From positions 1 through 5,420 of the forward strand of contig JBAZUN010000433.1 of the NCBI GenBank assembly GCA_041661365.1: 5,420 nucleotides of DNA, given 5' to 3'. The position numbers and the translations under genes were made by a program. This document shows positions 1-5,420 of this stretch, piece after piece. A model generated the notes under the pieces. The model did no database searches. It was not told the origin of the DNA and saw only the letters and a list, made by a program, of their open reading frames with translations. Every line of letters begins with the position of its first letter. Position 1 is the first letter of the stretch. Source of the DNA: CAITNQ01 sp041661365 (GTDB lineage: Bacteria > Latescibacterota > UBA2968 > UBA8231).

Positions 1-1517
1 AGCAGGTCGAGCCGCTCGCGGATCAGGTACCCGCCCCTGGCCCGGAGCGCGGGCAGTTGGTCAGGCCCCAGCAGGTAGACCACCCGGTTGACCCCGGAGA
101 GGGCATTGGTCAACTCGGTGGAGGCGGCTTCGAGCCGTTCCCAGTCGCGCGGACCGCTGACCATGGCCGGATGGGCGTAGGTGCGCGAGTCCCCCTGCAC
201 CCCGACGCTGCGCAGCGGCAGGATCGACAGCTCCAGGCCGTGACGGGCCGCCAGCGGTCGAGCCGCCGCGGTCAGTGGCCCCAGCTCGGGCTGTTCCTCG
301 TCCGGGTGCTGACAGAGGCAGCGGACCGCCAGCCCCGGCCCGGGGAACGGATGCCGCCAGACCAGGTGAGGCGGCAGCCCGAGTCGCTCGCCCAGCTCGC
401 GCACCTCGTCCTTGTAGAGCTGATCCAGCGGCTCGACCACGCGCCCCTCGGCCAGCAGTTGTTCGATGACCCCGACCCGATTGTGATGGGTCTTGATCGT
501 GGCGGCGTGCCGGGTGCCCCCGGATTCGATGGTGTCGGTGTACAGGGTCCCCTGCCCCAGCAGCCACTCCTCGGGGTCCAGGCCGAGCCGCGCCAGGGCC
601 CGGTCGCGGACGGCCAGGAACTCCTCGCCGATCCGGCGCCGCTTCTCCTCGGGGTCGGCCACCCCGGCGACCGCGGCCAGGAAGTCGGCGCTGGCATCGA
701 CCACCTCGAGGTTGTGGAACCCAGACTCCTGCATCAGTCGGGAGACCAGGGCCGTCTCCCCCTGGCGCATGAAGCCGTTGTCGATGTGCAGCCCCAGGAC
801 CCGGTCCTCGCCCAGGGCGCGGTTGAGCAGGAGGAAGGCGACCGACGAATCGACCCCGCCGCTGACCAGCAGGAAGACCCGTCGTCCCGCGGTCTGCGCC
901 GCCACCCGGGCCATGGTCCGGTCGAGGTAGAGCTCCATGGTCCAGGTGCGGGGGCAGGCGCAGATCTCGACGAAGCGATCGAGGATCCTCATCCCCGAGG
1001 CGGTGTGGGTCACCTCGGGGTGGAACTGGAGACCCCAGATCCGGCGGTCGGGATCGCCCATGGCCGCCACCGGGCAGTCCTCGGTCGAGGCCAGCACCTG
1101 GAAACCCGGCGGCGGCACCTGCACCGTGTCCCGGTGGCTCATCCAGACCGGCTCGTGCCCGGACAGGCCGGCCAATACCCCTTCGGGTCGCAGCACGCGC
1201 AGGCTGGCGGCGCCGAACTCCATGGTCCGGCCCGGCTCGACCCGGCCACCGAGCTGGTGACTGATGAGCTGGTGGCCGTAGCACAGCCCGAGCAGCGGCT
1301 TCCCCGAGGTCAGGATCTCCGGGTTGTACGCGGGGCTGTTCGCCGCGTACACGCTCGAGGGACCGCCGGAGAGGATGAACCCGGCCGCGTCGGCCAGCTC
1401 GGAGAGCGGACTGTCCGGCGGCCGGATCTCGGCGTAGACCCGCAGCCGGCGGATCCGGTTGGCGATCAGGTGGGCGTACTGGCCACCGAAGTCGAGCACC
1501 ACGATCCCTGGCTCCAC
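1..1517 (-). CDS. guaA: GMP synthase (glutamine-hydrolysing), long eukaryote-like form, 3' end outside window
   Basis: Converts XMP, ATP and glutamine to GMP in the cytoplasm, the last step of guanine nucleotide synthesis. 505 codons are visible and no stop is reached. The class I glutamine amidotransferase domain spans about residues 5-190: SGGP oxyanion region at 50-53, nucleophile Cys79 in GLCYGHQ, His166 and Glu168 in QFHPEV. The ATP-pyrophosphatase domain follows, with P-loop SGGVDS at 219-224, then HIDNGFMR, DPEEKRRRIG, IKTHHN and HPFPGPGLAVR. Next comes a dimerisation region with VGVQGD at 438-443, DWERL and NRVVYLLGP. Short bacterial enzymes end soon after GVMGD with a KPPATIEWE-type tail. 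Here NRVVY is followed by LLGP and the frame continues, as in the roughly 690-residue human enzyme as I remember it. The GTG start at 1517 is chosen because a purine-rich Shine-Dalgarno lies just upstream and the amidotransferase domain begins at once; GTG codons 6 and 7 would cut into its first strand. The function is secure; the long-type classification is well supported but the C-terminus is unseen. Confidence 0.97.
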   Translation of the reverse strand, partial: MEPGIVVLDFGGQYAHLIANRIRRLRVYAEIRPPDSPLSELADAAGFILSGGPSSVYAANSPAYNPEILTSGKPLLGLCYGHQLISHQLGGRVEPGRTMEFGAASLRVLRPEGVLAGLSGHEPVWMSHRDTVQVPPPGFQVLASTEDCPVAAMGDPDRRIWGLQFHPEVTHTASGMRILDRFVEICACPRTWTMELYLDRTMARVAAQTAGRRVFLLVSGGVDSSVAFLLLNRALGEDRVLGLHIDNGFMRQGETALVSRLMQESGFHNLEVVDASADFLAAVAGVADPEEKRRRIGEEFLAVRDRALARLGLDPEEWLLGQGTLYTDTIESGGTRHAATIKTHHNRVGVIEQLLAEGRVVEPLDQLYKDEVRELGERLGLPPHLVWRHPFPGPGLAVRCLCQHPDEEQPELGPLTAAARPLAARHGLELSILPLRSVGVQGDSRTYAHPAMVSGPRDWERLEAASTELTNALSGVNRVVYLLGPDQLPALRARGGYLIRERLDL

Positions 1518-1520
1518 GGC

Positions 1521-1530
1521 CTTCCCCCTT
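1521..1530 (-). promoter_or_regulatory. Ribosome binding site of guaA, supports the GTG start
   Basis: On the minus strand the sequence AAGGGGGAAG lies 3 bases before the GTG at 1517, with its G-run about 7 bases away. This is a good Shine-Dalgarno distance. It decides in favour of the GTG start over the in-frame GTG codons 6 and 7. Confidence 0.7.
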
Positions 1531-1544
1531 TCCGATGGAACCGC

Positions 1545-1586
1545 AAAAATAACGCCCGTGCTCCCTGCGGCAAGGAGCATGGGCGT
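1545..1586 (-). terminator. Rho-independent terminator after the envelope genes
   Basis: On the minus strand ACGCCC, one unpaired A, and TGCTCC pair with GGAGCA, an opposed C, and GGGCGT. Inside this a U-G, a U-A and a G-C pair can close a three-base loop (CCG). The hairpin is followed at once by TTATTTTT (1552-1545). It starts 24 bases past the lipoprotein stop codon. There is no T-run on the other side, so it should act only on minus-strand transcripts. It marks the end of the nadB/envelope unit and separates it from guaA. Confidence 0.85.
1546..1573 (-). promoter_or_regulatory. Possible sigma70-type promoter of guaA embedded in the upstream terminator
   Basis: On the minus strand TTGCCG (1573-1568) and TATTTT (1551-1546) are 16 bases apart, each matching 4 of 6 consensus positions. 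Initiation about 7 bases past the -10 would leave a leader of roughly 20 bases holding the guaA ribosome binding site. The match is weak, and the -10 is also the terminator T-tract. I list it because the 27 bases between the T-tract and guaA cannot hold a full promoter, so guaA needs either this overlap, a promoter further upstream, or readthrough. Confidence 0.25.
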
Positions 1587-1609
1587 CGGACGGTAGCGGA
1601 CGGCGGGGG

Positions 1610-2116
1610 TCAGATGCGCGTGTAGACCCGATCGCCGTCCCGCTCCTTCAGGGTCAGGGTGGTGCGGGTCACCTGGATCGACACCACCTTGTCGGCCTCG
1701 GGCAGGGCCGGCAGGGATCCGTCGGGGTTGTTGGTCGTCCCGCCGGTGAAGGAGAGCCGGAGCAGGTTCCCGACCAGGGCGTAGCTGCCGTAGTAGGTGA
1801 TGACCAGGGTCTGGGGGTACGAGCCGTTCCGGTCGACCTCGCCGCCGCCGGGGGCGGTGTAGTCGTAGAGCTCGACCCGGCCGTCGGCCTTCAGGGTGTA
1901 GATCTCGTTCTTCTCGGCGTCGACGCGGCTCCAGGTCCCCACCAGCAGGGCCGCGATGTCGACCGGGTTCGGGTTGGCCGGATCGAGCACGTGGTCGCGC
2001 TCCGGAACCCCGCACCCTGAGATCGCGGCCAGGAAGAGCAGGACCAGGAGGACGGCGCTGCCGCGGCCGGGCGACCGCGGCGGCACGGACTGAGGGCGGG
2101 AAGGCTCGGTCATCAT
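1610..2116 (-). CDS. Small lipoprotein with a lipocalin-like beta domain, function unknown
   Basis: 168 residues. A basic, proline-rich N-terminus is followed by a hydrophobic stretch (residues 20-32, AVLLVLLFLAAI) and a lipobox ISGC with the lipidated Cys at 35. Gly at +2 rather than Asp favours the outer membrane by the E. coli sorting rule. The mature part has about 134 residues and begins with a short Pro/Asn linker. It then shows LVGTWSRV (58-65), YTLKADGRVELYDY (73-86), GSYALVGNLLRLSF (110-123) and VSIQVTRTTLTLKERDG (145-161). This run of short strands opening with a G-T-W motif resembles lipocalin-like domains of secreted bacterial lipoproteins. That is a pattern-based family guess; no ligand or function can be assigned. 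It sits 8 bases after the preceding envelope gene and is the last gene before the terminator. The frame stays open upstream to 2380, but that part lies inside the previous gene. ATG at 2113 (second codon) is an almost equivalent start. Confidence 0.88.
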   Translation of the reverse strand: MMTEPSRPQSVPPRSPGRGSAVLLVLLFLAAISGCGVPERDHVLDPANPNPVDIAALLVGTWSRVDAEKNEIYTLKADGRVELYDYTAPGGGEVDRNGSYPQTLVITYYGSYALVGNLLRLSFTGGTTNNPDGSLPALPEADKVVSIQVTRTTLTLKERDGDRVYTRI

Positions 2117-2122
2117 CTCGCG

Positions 2123-2126
2123 CCTC
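2123..2126 (-). promoter_or_regulatory. Ribosome binding site of the lipoprotein, overlapping the previous stop codon
   Basis: GAGG on the minus strand overlaps the TGA of the upstream gene (2127-2125) and lies 6 bases before ATG 2116, or 9 before ATG 2113. This placement suggests translational coupling and rules out the much longer upstream reading as the true start. Confidence 0.6.
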
Positions 2127-2916
2127 AGAAGGTACGGACCAGGCGCAGCAACGGCTGGCCCTGGCCGTCGAGGCTCATGCCCAGGTCGAGGGTCGGCGCC
2201 TCGAAGTCCGCGGGCCGGCGCTGCGACCACCGTACGTCGATCAGGTTGTAGGCGTAGAGCCCGGCCGACAGCCAGAAGAAGCGGTTGCTCCAGCGGCGTC
2301 GGCTCTGCATCCCCTCGCCCAATCGCACTAGGTAGGGGTTCCCATACGCGCCCGTGAAGTCGTGGTATTGATTCTCCCAATCTTTGCTGCTCAGGCGGAA
2401 GGCTACGGCCGCGGCCAGGGAGGCGCCCTCGAGCCCCATCAGGGTCAGCCCCTTCACCCGCCGGCCGGCCCGGTACTGGTGCAGGCCCGGGACCAGGGCG
2501 CTGACCATCGACGGCCCGGTCAGCCCGCCGCCGGTGACGGTGATGGTCTCCACCTCGGCCAGACGGGCCGGATCCTGGATCGGCGCGACCCGCATCAGCA
2601 TGGGATCGCGTCCCGGATCAAGCTGCACCAGCTCGGCGAGCGAGACCTTCTCGAAGACCTGGCGCACCCGGATGGCGCCGACGCTTTCCGGCGTCACCGC
2701 CAGGGTATCCCCGCTGAGCGGGTCGGCCAGCACCTCGGTGGAAACGATGTCGAACAGCTCCCCCTCGCGGATCCCGTCGCGTTGGCCCAGATCGACGTAG
2801 ACCAGGTGATCGGTCACCCCGATGATCAAGCCCCGCGACTCCCCCTGGGCCGCGGACCGGACCACGGGGGTCAGGGCCACCCAGGCGAGCAGGAGCCAGA
2901 TGGTTCGCTTCAGCAT
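2125..2916 (-). CDS. Exported protein with FlgT-C-like N-terminal and DUF5683-like C-terminal domain
   Basis: 263 residues. The signal peptide is residues 1-23 (MLKR, then a Leu/Val/Ala-rich core, possible cleavage after SAA). Residues about 28-100 read as a small beta domain: strand GLIIGVTDHLVYVDLG, turn RDGIREGELFDIV, then DPLSGDTL (65-72) and VGAIRVRQVFEKVSLAELV (79-97). This layout is typical of FlgT C-terminal-like domains in exported proteins. Residues about 136-230 hold SALVPGLHQYRAGRRVKG, a hydrophobic segment (158-173), and FFWLSAGLYAYNLIDV (213-228), as in DUF5683 proteins, which start with a PGLGQ-type motif and carry a short membrane-associated pair of helices. The C-terminus ends in a beta-like stretch with final Phe. 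ATG 2916 has GAGGTG 5 bases upstream. The gene lies 19 bases after the acidic-tail membrane protein and 8 bases before the lipoprotein, so an envelope role is likely. Family assignments are from memory of motifs; the function is unknown. Confidence 0.87.
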   Translation of the reverse strand: MLKRTIWLLLAWVALTPVVRSAAQGESRGLIIGVTDHLVYVDLGQRDGIREGELFDIVSTEVLADPLSGDTLAVTPESVGAIRVRQVFEKVSLAELVQLDPGRDPMLMRVAPIQDPARLAEVETITVTGGGLTGPSMVSALVPGLHQYRAGRRVKGLTLMGLEGASLAAAVAFRLSSKDWENQYHDFTGAYGNPYLVRLGEGMQSRRRWSNRFFWLSAGLYAYNLIDVRWSQRRPADFEAPTLDLGMSLDGQGQPLLRLVRTF

Positions 2917-2921
2917 GGCTG

Positions 2922-2927
2922 CACCTC
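2922..2927 (-). promoter_or_regulatory. Ribosome binding site of the DUF5683-like gene
   Basis: GAGGTG on the minus strand sits 5 bases before ATG 2916, inside the 19-base gap after the preceding stop codon (2938-2936). It supports this start and a shared transcript. Confidence 0.65.
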
Positions 2928-2935
2928 GGAGGTTC

Positions 2936-4138
2936 TCAGGAGGTTTCCTCGACGACGATGTCGTCCTCTTCCTCCTCCTCGACTTCGACTTCCTCTTCCT
3001 CGGCCTCTTCCTCGTCCTCCTCGTCCTCCTCGTCCTCCTCGTTACCCGAGGTCATCCGCACGTAGAGGTAGGCGACGATGGCGATGATGCCCAGCCCGGC
3101 GATGATCCCGTAGAACCAGCTCTTCTGCCAGAACGACTCCTTGGCCGGCGGCTCGGGGATGGTCAGATCGTCGGCGGGCAAGGTCTCGGTCTGGGCCGGC
3201 GGGGGCGGCTCGACCACGGTCGGCGTCGGTTCGGGCGCCGGGGCGGTCGTCACCGGCTCTGGCAGGGCGGCGCCCTGGCTCTCCACCGGCGGGGCGCTGG
3301 TCGGCACGGTGGAGGTCACCGCCCCGGCCGAGGCGTTGAGGGACTGCTGCTGCTGCAGCTCATCCCGGATGATCCCGCGCACCTGGTTCCGGCCTTCCTC
3401 GGTGTTCAGGTCGAGCCCGCCGCTTGCGGGCACAGCACCTGCCGGGACCGGGGCCGCGGTCGGCATCGCCCCTGTGGCACCGGGCAGAGGAGGCGTGGTC
3501 CCCTTCTGCTCGCCCAGGCCGCTGACCGGCACCGGTCCGTAGAGCGAGACCAGCTCCTTCAGCTCCTTGATGTCCCCCTTCATGCCGGCGATGTCGTTGT
3601 TGATGCCGCGGAGCTGGGATCGCAGTCCCTCCTCGATCCGCTCGATCCGCCTCATCATCCCCTCGAGGGCGCCGATCCGGCCCTGGACGTCCTTGACCCC
3701 CTTGGCCAGCCGGGCCACCTCCCCGCGCATCTCCTGGTGTTCCTGCTCGTTGCGCTGCTGGGTGACGACCACGCGCTCCTGCTCCCGGACCAGCTCCTCC
3801 TCCTGGGTCATGAAACGGACCAGATCCCCGGGCCGGACCGCCATCAGCGGGGTGTCGTTGAGCCGCACCGAAGCGGCGTGGGCCGAGATCTTGGAGATCG
3901 AGCCGCGGCCGATCTCCACCGCCGGGGCCCCCAGGTTCTCGCCGGTGATCGGGTGGACGATGGTCTGGCCTGGAGGCCGCACCACGGAGACCTCCATGCC
4001 CACGGCCAGGCCGACGTCGGAGCCCACCTCGATAGTCATCACCGAGCCCCGCACCCGCGCGACCGGCACCTCCCCGGACCGACCGGGTCCAGCCCACAGG
4101 AGGACCAGGCCGACCAGGATCAGGAACCTTTTTTTCAT
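2936..4138 (-). CDS. Exported coiled-coil protein with one C-terminal transmembrane helix and a highly acidic tail
   Basis: 400 residues, family not recognised as a whole. The signal peptide is residues 1-22 (MKKR, then a Leu/Val core). Residues about 24-109 form a FlgT-C-like beta domain: VRGSVMTIEVGSDVGLAVGMEV, HPITGENLG (62-70), IGRGSISKIS, MAVRPGDLVRF. Residues about 112-200 are charged and heptad-like (EEELVREQERV through IKELKELVSLY), a probable coiled coil. Pro/Ala/Thr-rich linkers (201-240 and 268-335) flank a short helix with QQQQ (242-267). A hydrophobic helix at 341-360 (WFYGIIAGLGIIAIVAYLYV) is followed by a tail in which 26 of residues 367-400 are Glu or Asp. Inference: the beta domain and coiled coil are periplasmic and the acidic tail cytoplasmic. 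ATG 4138 is chosen for its Shine-Dalgarno and MKKR signal start. The frame stays open to 4351, but that part overlaps nadB and looks non-coding. It is the first of three consecutive envelope genes, 49 bases after nadB. Confidence 0.87.
   Translation of the reverse strand: MKKRFLILVGLVLLWAGPGRSGEVPVARVRGSVMTIEVGSDVGLAVGMEVSVVRPPGQTIVHPITGENLGAPAVEIGRGSISKISAHAASVRLNDTPLMAVRPGDLVRFMTQEEELVREQERVVVTQQRNEQEHQEMRGEVARLAKGVKDVQGRIGALEGMMRRIERIEEGLRSQLRGINNDIAGMKGDIKELKELVSLYGPVPVSGLGEQKGTTPPLPGATGAMPTAAPVPAGAVPASGGLDLNTEEGRNQVRGIIRDELQQQQSLNASAGAVTSTVPTSAPPVESQGAALPEPVTTAPAPEPTPTVVEPPPPAQTETLPADDLTIPEPPAKESFWQKSWFYGIIAGLGIIAIVAYLYVRMTSGNEEDEEDEEDEEEAEEEEVEVEEEEEDDIVVEETS
3012..3041 (-). repeat. In-frame 9-base tandem repeat coding Glu-Glu-Asp
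   Basis: The plus strand shows TCGTCCTCC three times in a row (3012-3020, 3021-3029, 3030-3038) plus TCG. On the coding strand it gives repeated GAG GAG GAC, i.e. the (EED) units at about residues 367-375 of the acidic tail. Degenerate GAG/GAA-rich sequence continues to about 2940. A 9-base unit changes length without frameshift. Confidence 0.85.
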
Positions 4139-4142
4139 GACT

Positions 4143-4163
4143 GACTCCCTGACTCGACTCCCT
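4143..4163 (-). promoter_or_regulatory. Ribosome binding site of the acidic-tail gene, present as a duplicated octamer
   Basis: On the minus strand AGGGAGTC occurs twice, at 4163-4156 and 4150-4143, with starts 13 bases apart. The downstream copy puts AGGGAG 6 bases before ATG 4138, ideal for initiation. The upstream copy is too far to serve this ATG and may be chance or a standby site. The site supports ATG 4138 over upstream in-frame starts. Confidence 0.55.
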
Positions 4164-4187
4164 CCGCGCGCCGGTCCCTTGGTGCTC

Positions 4188-5420
4188 TCAGGTCCGGTCC
4201 AGCGTGCGGCGATCCAGCAGGATGGGCCGCCCCCAACGCGCATCGTCGCGGGTCGGGTGGTCCTGGTTGTAGTGCCCGCCACGGCTCTCGCGCCGCTGCC
4301 CCGCGGCGTGCGCCACCAGGCGCCCCACCGCGGCCAGGTTGCGCAACTCACCCAGGTGAAGCGCCGGGGCGTGATTCCGATAGAGTAGATCGGCCTCGAT
4401 CACCAGTTCGGCCACCTCGGCGCCGGCCTGCTCCAGGCCGCGGTCCGAGCGGACGATCCCCACCTGCTCCCACATGACCCGCCGCAGCCGCCCGCGTAGC
4501 TCCTCGGTTACCGCCGTATCGTCGGCCACGGTGGCGATCGGTGGCTCCCAGGTTGCCGCCGCCGAGACCGGCGGACGGCTGGCCCCGGCCGCGTGCAGGA
4601 AGGCCCGCTTGGCCAGCACCAGGGCCTCCAGCAGTGAATTGCTGGCCAGCCGGTTGGCGCCGTGAAACCCGGTCATGGCCACCTCGCCCGAGGCGTACAA
4701 CCCCTCGAGGTCGGTCCGGCCGTCCAGGTCGGTGACCACCCCGCCGCACATGTAGTGGGCCGCGGGGACCACCGGGACCGGTTGACGGGTCATGTCGATG
4801 CCGGCCTCCAGGCAATGGCGGTAGATGTTGGGAAAGCGGCGCCGCGTCGCCTCCCCGTCCTTCTTCGTGACGTCGAGGTACACGCAGGGCCGACCGCTGC
4901 GGCTCAACTCCTCGACGATCGCCCGCGCCACGATGTCGCGGGTCGCCAGCGACCCTAATGGATGGCGGACGAACTCCCGCCCCTGGTGATCGATCAGAAC
5001 CCCACCGAAGCCGCGCACCGCTTCGCTGATGAGGAACGACCGGCCGCCCGGGTCGTGGAGCACCGTCGGGTGGAACTGCACGAACTCGACGTTCCCCACC
5101 CGGGCCCCGGCCCGCCAGGCCATGGCGATCCCGTCGCCGGTGGTCACCGGCGGGTTGGTGGTATTGAGATAGACCTGTCCAGCGCCTCCGGTGGCCAACA
5201 GGGTCACCGGCGCCCGGAACTCGACCAGCCTTCCGGCCCGGGTGTCCAAGCTCCCGACTCCACCACACCGTCCCGAGGAGGTCAGCAGCAGCTCGAGCGC
5301 CAGGTGGTGCGGCAGGATCCGGATCCGCGGATCGGTCTGCACCGCGGCCAGCAGGGCCCGTACCAGCTCCTGGCCGGTCATGTCGTCGGCGTGGACCACC
5401 CGCGAGGTGGAATGCCCCCC
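4188..5420 (-). CDS. nadB: L-aspartate oxidase, 5' end outside window
   Basis: FAD-dependent oxidation of L-aspartate to iminoaspartate, the first step of de novo NAD synthesis, in the cytoplasm. 410 codons and the stop are visible. The frame is open to the right edge and already reads GGHSTSRVVHADD there, so about 120-130 N-terminal residues including the FAD-binding GxGxxG should lie outside. Visible (numbered from the window edge): VTLLATGGAGQVY, TTNPPVTTGDGIAMAWRAGA, QFHPT with His117, the capping-domain TRDIVARAI with Arg161, VPAAHYMCGGV with His222, LYASGEV and HGANRLASNSLLE near 243-265, then the helical domain with MWEQVGIVRSD and a terminal ESRGGHYNQDHP. His117, Arg161 and His222 correspond to residues I recall as active-site His244, Arg290 and His351 of the E. 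coli enzyme. The AHYMCGG and ESRG-H-DHP motifs fit aspartate oxidase better than succinate dehydrogenase or fumarate reductase. A GTG at 5399 is only an internal Val codon. No nadA or nadC is adjacent in the window; the gene downstream is an envelope gene 49 bases away. Confidence 0.97.
   Translation of the reverse strand, partial: GGHSTSRVVHADDMTGQELVRALLAAVQTDPRIRILPHHLALELLLTSSGRCGGVGSLDTRAGRLVEFRAPVTLLATGGAGQVYLNTTNPPVTTGDGIAMAWRAGARVGNVEFVQFHPTVLHDPGGRSFLISEAVRGFGGVLIDHQGREFVRHPLGSLATRDIVARAIVEELSRSGRPCVYLDVTKKDGEATRRRFPNIYRHCLEAGIDMTRQPVPVVPAAHYMCGGVVTDLDGRTDLEGLYASGEVAMTGFHGANRLASNSLLEALVLAKRAFLHAAGASRPPVSAAATWEPPIATVADDTAVTEELRGRLRRVMWEQVGIVRSDRGLEQAGAEVAELVIEADLLYRNHAPALHLGELRNLAAVGRLVAHAAGQRRESRGGHYNQDHPTRDDARWGRPILLDRRTLDRT

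Noticed and set aside
57..1625. 522-codon open frame on the plus strand
   Set aside because: It lies antisense to guaA, whose motifs are unmistakable. The translation is rich in Gly, Arg, Pro, Asp and Gln without domain structure, as expected for a GC-rich shadow frame.
2117..2380. N-terminal extension of the lipoprotein frame up to 2380
   Set aside because: It overlaps the upstream DUF5683-like gene in another frame, and the translation looks non-coding (Pro/Arg/Ala-rich). ATG 2116 has GAGG at 6 bases and gives a correct lipoprotein signal peptide.
4129..4138. A7 run right after the ATG of the acidic-tail gene, as a possible frameshift site
   Set aside because: It codes Lys-Lys in a normal signal peptide start. 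No alternative frame of interest follows and no stimulatory structure is evident.
2822..4144. 440-codon open frame on the plus strand with a Leu-rich, membrane-like start
   Set aside because: The Leu/Phe/Val stretch is the antisense of the Glu/Asp codons of the acidic tail. The rest is low-complexity Arg/Gly/His/Asp sequence opposite a gene with a signal peptide and a Shine-Dalgarno.
4139..4351. N-terminal extension of the acidic-tail gene up to 4351
   Set aside because: It would overlap the 3' end of nadB and adds a Trp/Arg/Thr-rich stretch ahead of a perfect MKKR signal peptide with its own Shine-Dalgarno.
4348..5268. 306-codon minus-strand frame inside nadB
   Set aside because: It is a +1 shadow of nadB with Arg/Gly/Pro-rich translation; the nadB frame carries all the conserved motifs.
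5397..5399. GTG as the start of nadB
   Set aside because: The frame stays open upstream and encodes the conserved GGHS motif there. The codon is an internal Val, and the true start lies outside the window.

Overview
The window is strongly GC-rich bacterial chromosome, dense with genes and read entirely on the minus strand. In transcription order (high to low coordinate) it holds: the 3' three-quarters of nadB (L-aspartate oxidase, NAD biosynthesis); three cell-envelope genes that I cannot match to a named system; a rho-independent terminator; and the 5' part of guaA (GMP synthase). No tRNA, rRNA, CRISPR array, insertion sequence or other mobile element is visible, and no stretch above 100 bases lacks a gene. 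The long plus-strand reading frames are GC-driven shadows.

The taxon cannot be fixed from this window. High GC, Gram-negative style envelope proteins (lipobox lipoprotein, signal peptides), a DUF5683-like protein and a long eukaryote-like GMP synthase would suit a GC-rich lineage of the FCB group or a neighbouring candidate phylum, or a deltaproteobacterial relative. This is inference only.

Layout: nadB (4188-5420, 5' end outside the window) is followed after 49 bases by a 400-residue signal-peptide, coiled-coil, transmembrane protein with an extremely acidic tail (2936-4138). After a 19-base gap comes a 263-residue exported protein with a FlgT-C-like N-terminal domain and a DUF5683-like C-terminal half (2125-2916). 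Eight bases further on comes a 168-residue lipocalin-like lipoprotein (1610-2116). A hairpin with a T-tract (1545-1586) then ends the unit. guaA starts 27 bases past the T-tract (1517) and runs off the left edge.

The tight spacing and good ribosome binding sites suggest that the three envelope genes, and probably nadB, share a transcript. The first two envelope proteins share a recognisable pattern in their N-terminal domains (a Gly-spaced beta motif, then a D/H-P-x-S/T-G-D/E-x-L turn, then a Gly-x-Ile strand). I read this as two related periplasmic domains that may work in one envelope assembly with the lipoprotein. The two metabolic genes look like housekeeping flanks. The most notable points are the undescribed envelope trio, the acidic-tailed membrane protein, and the long eukaryote-type architecture of the GMP synthase.
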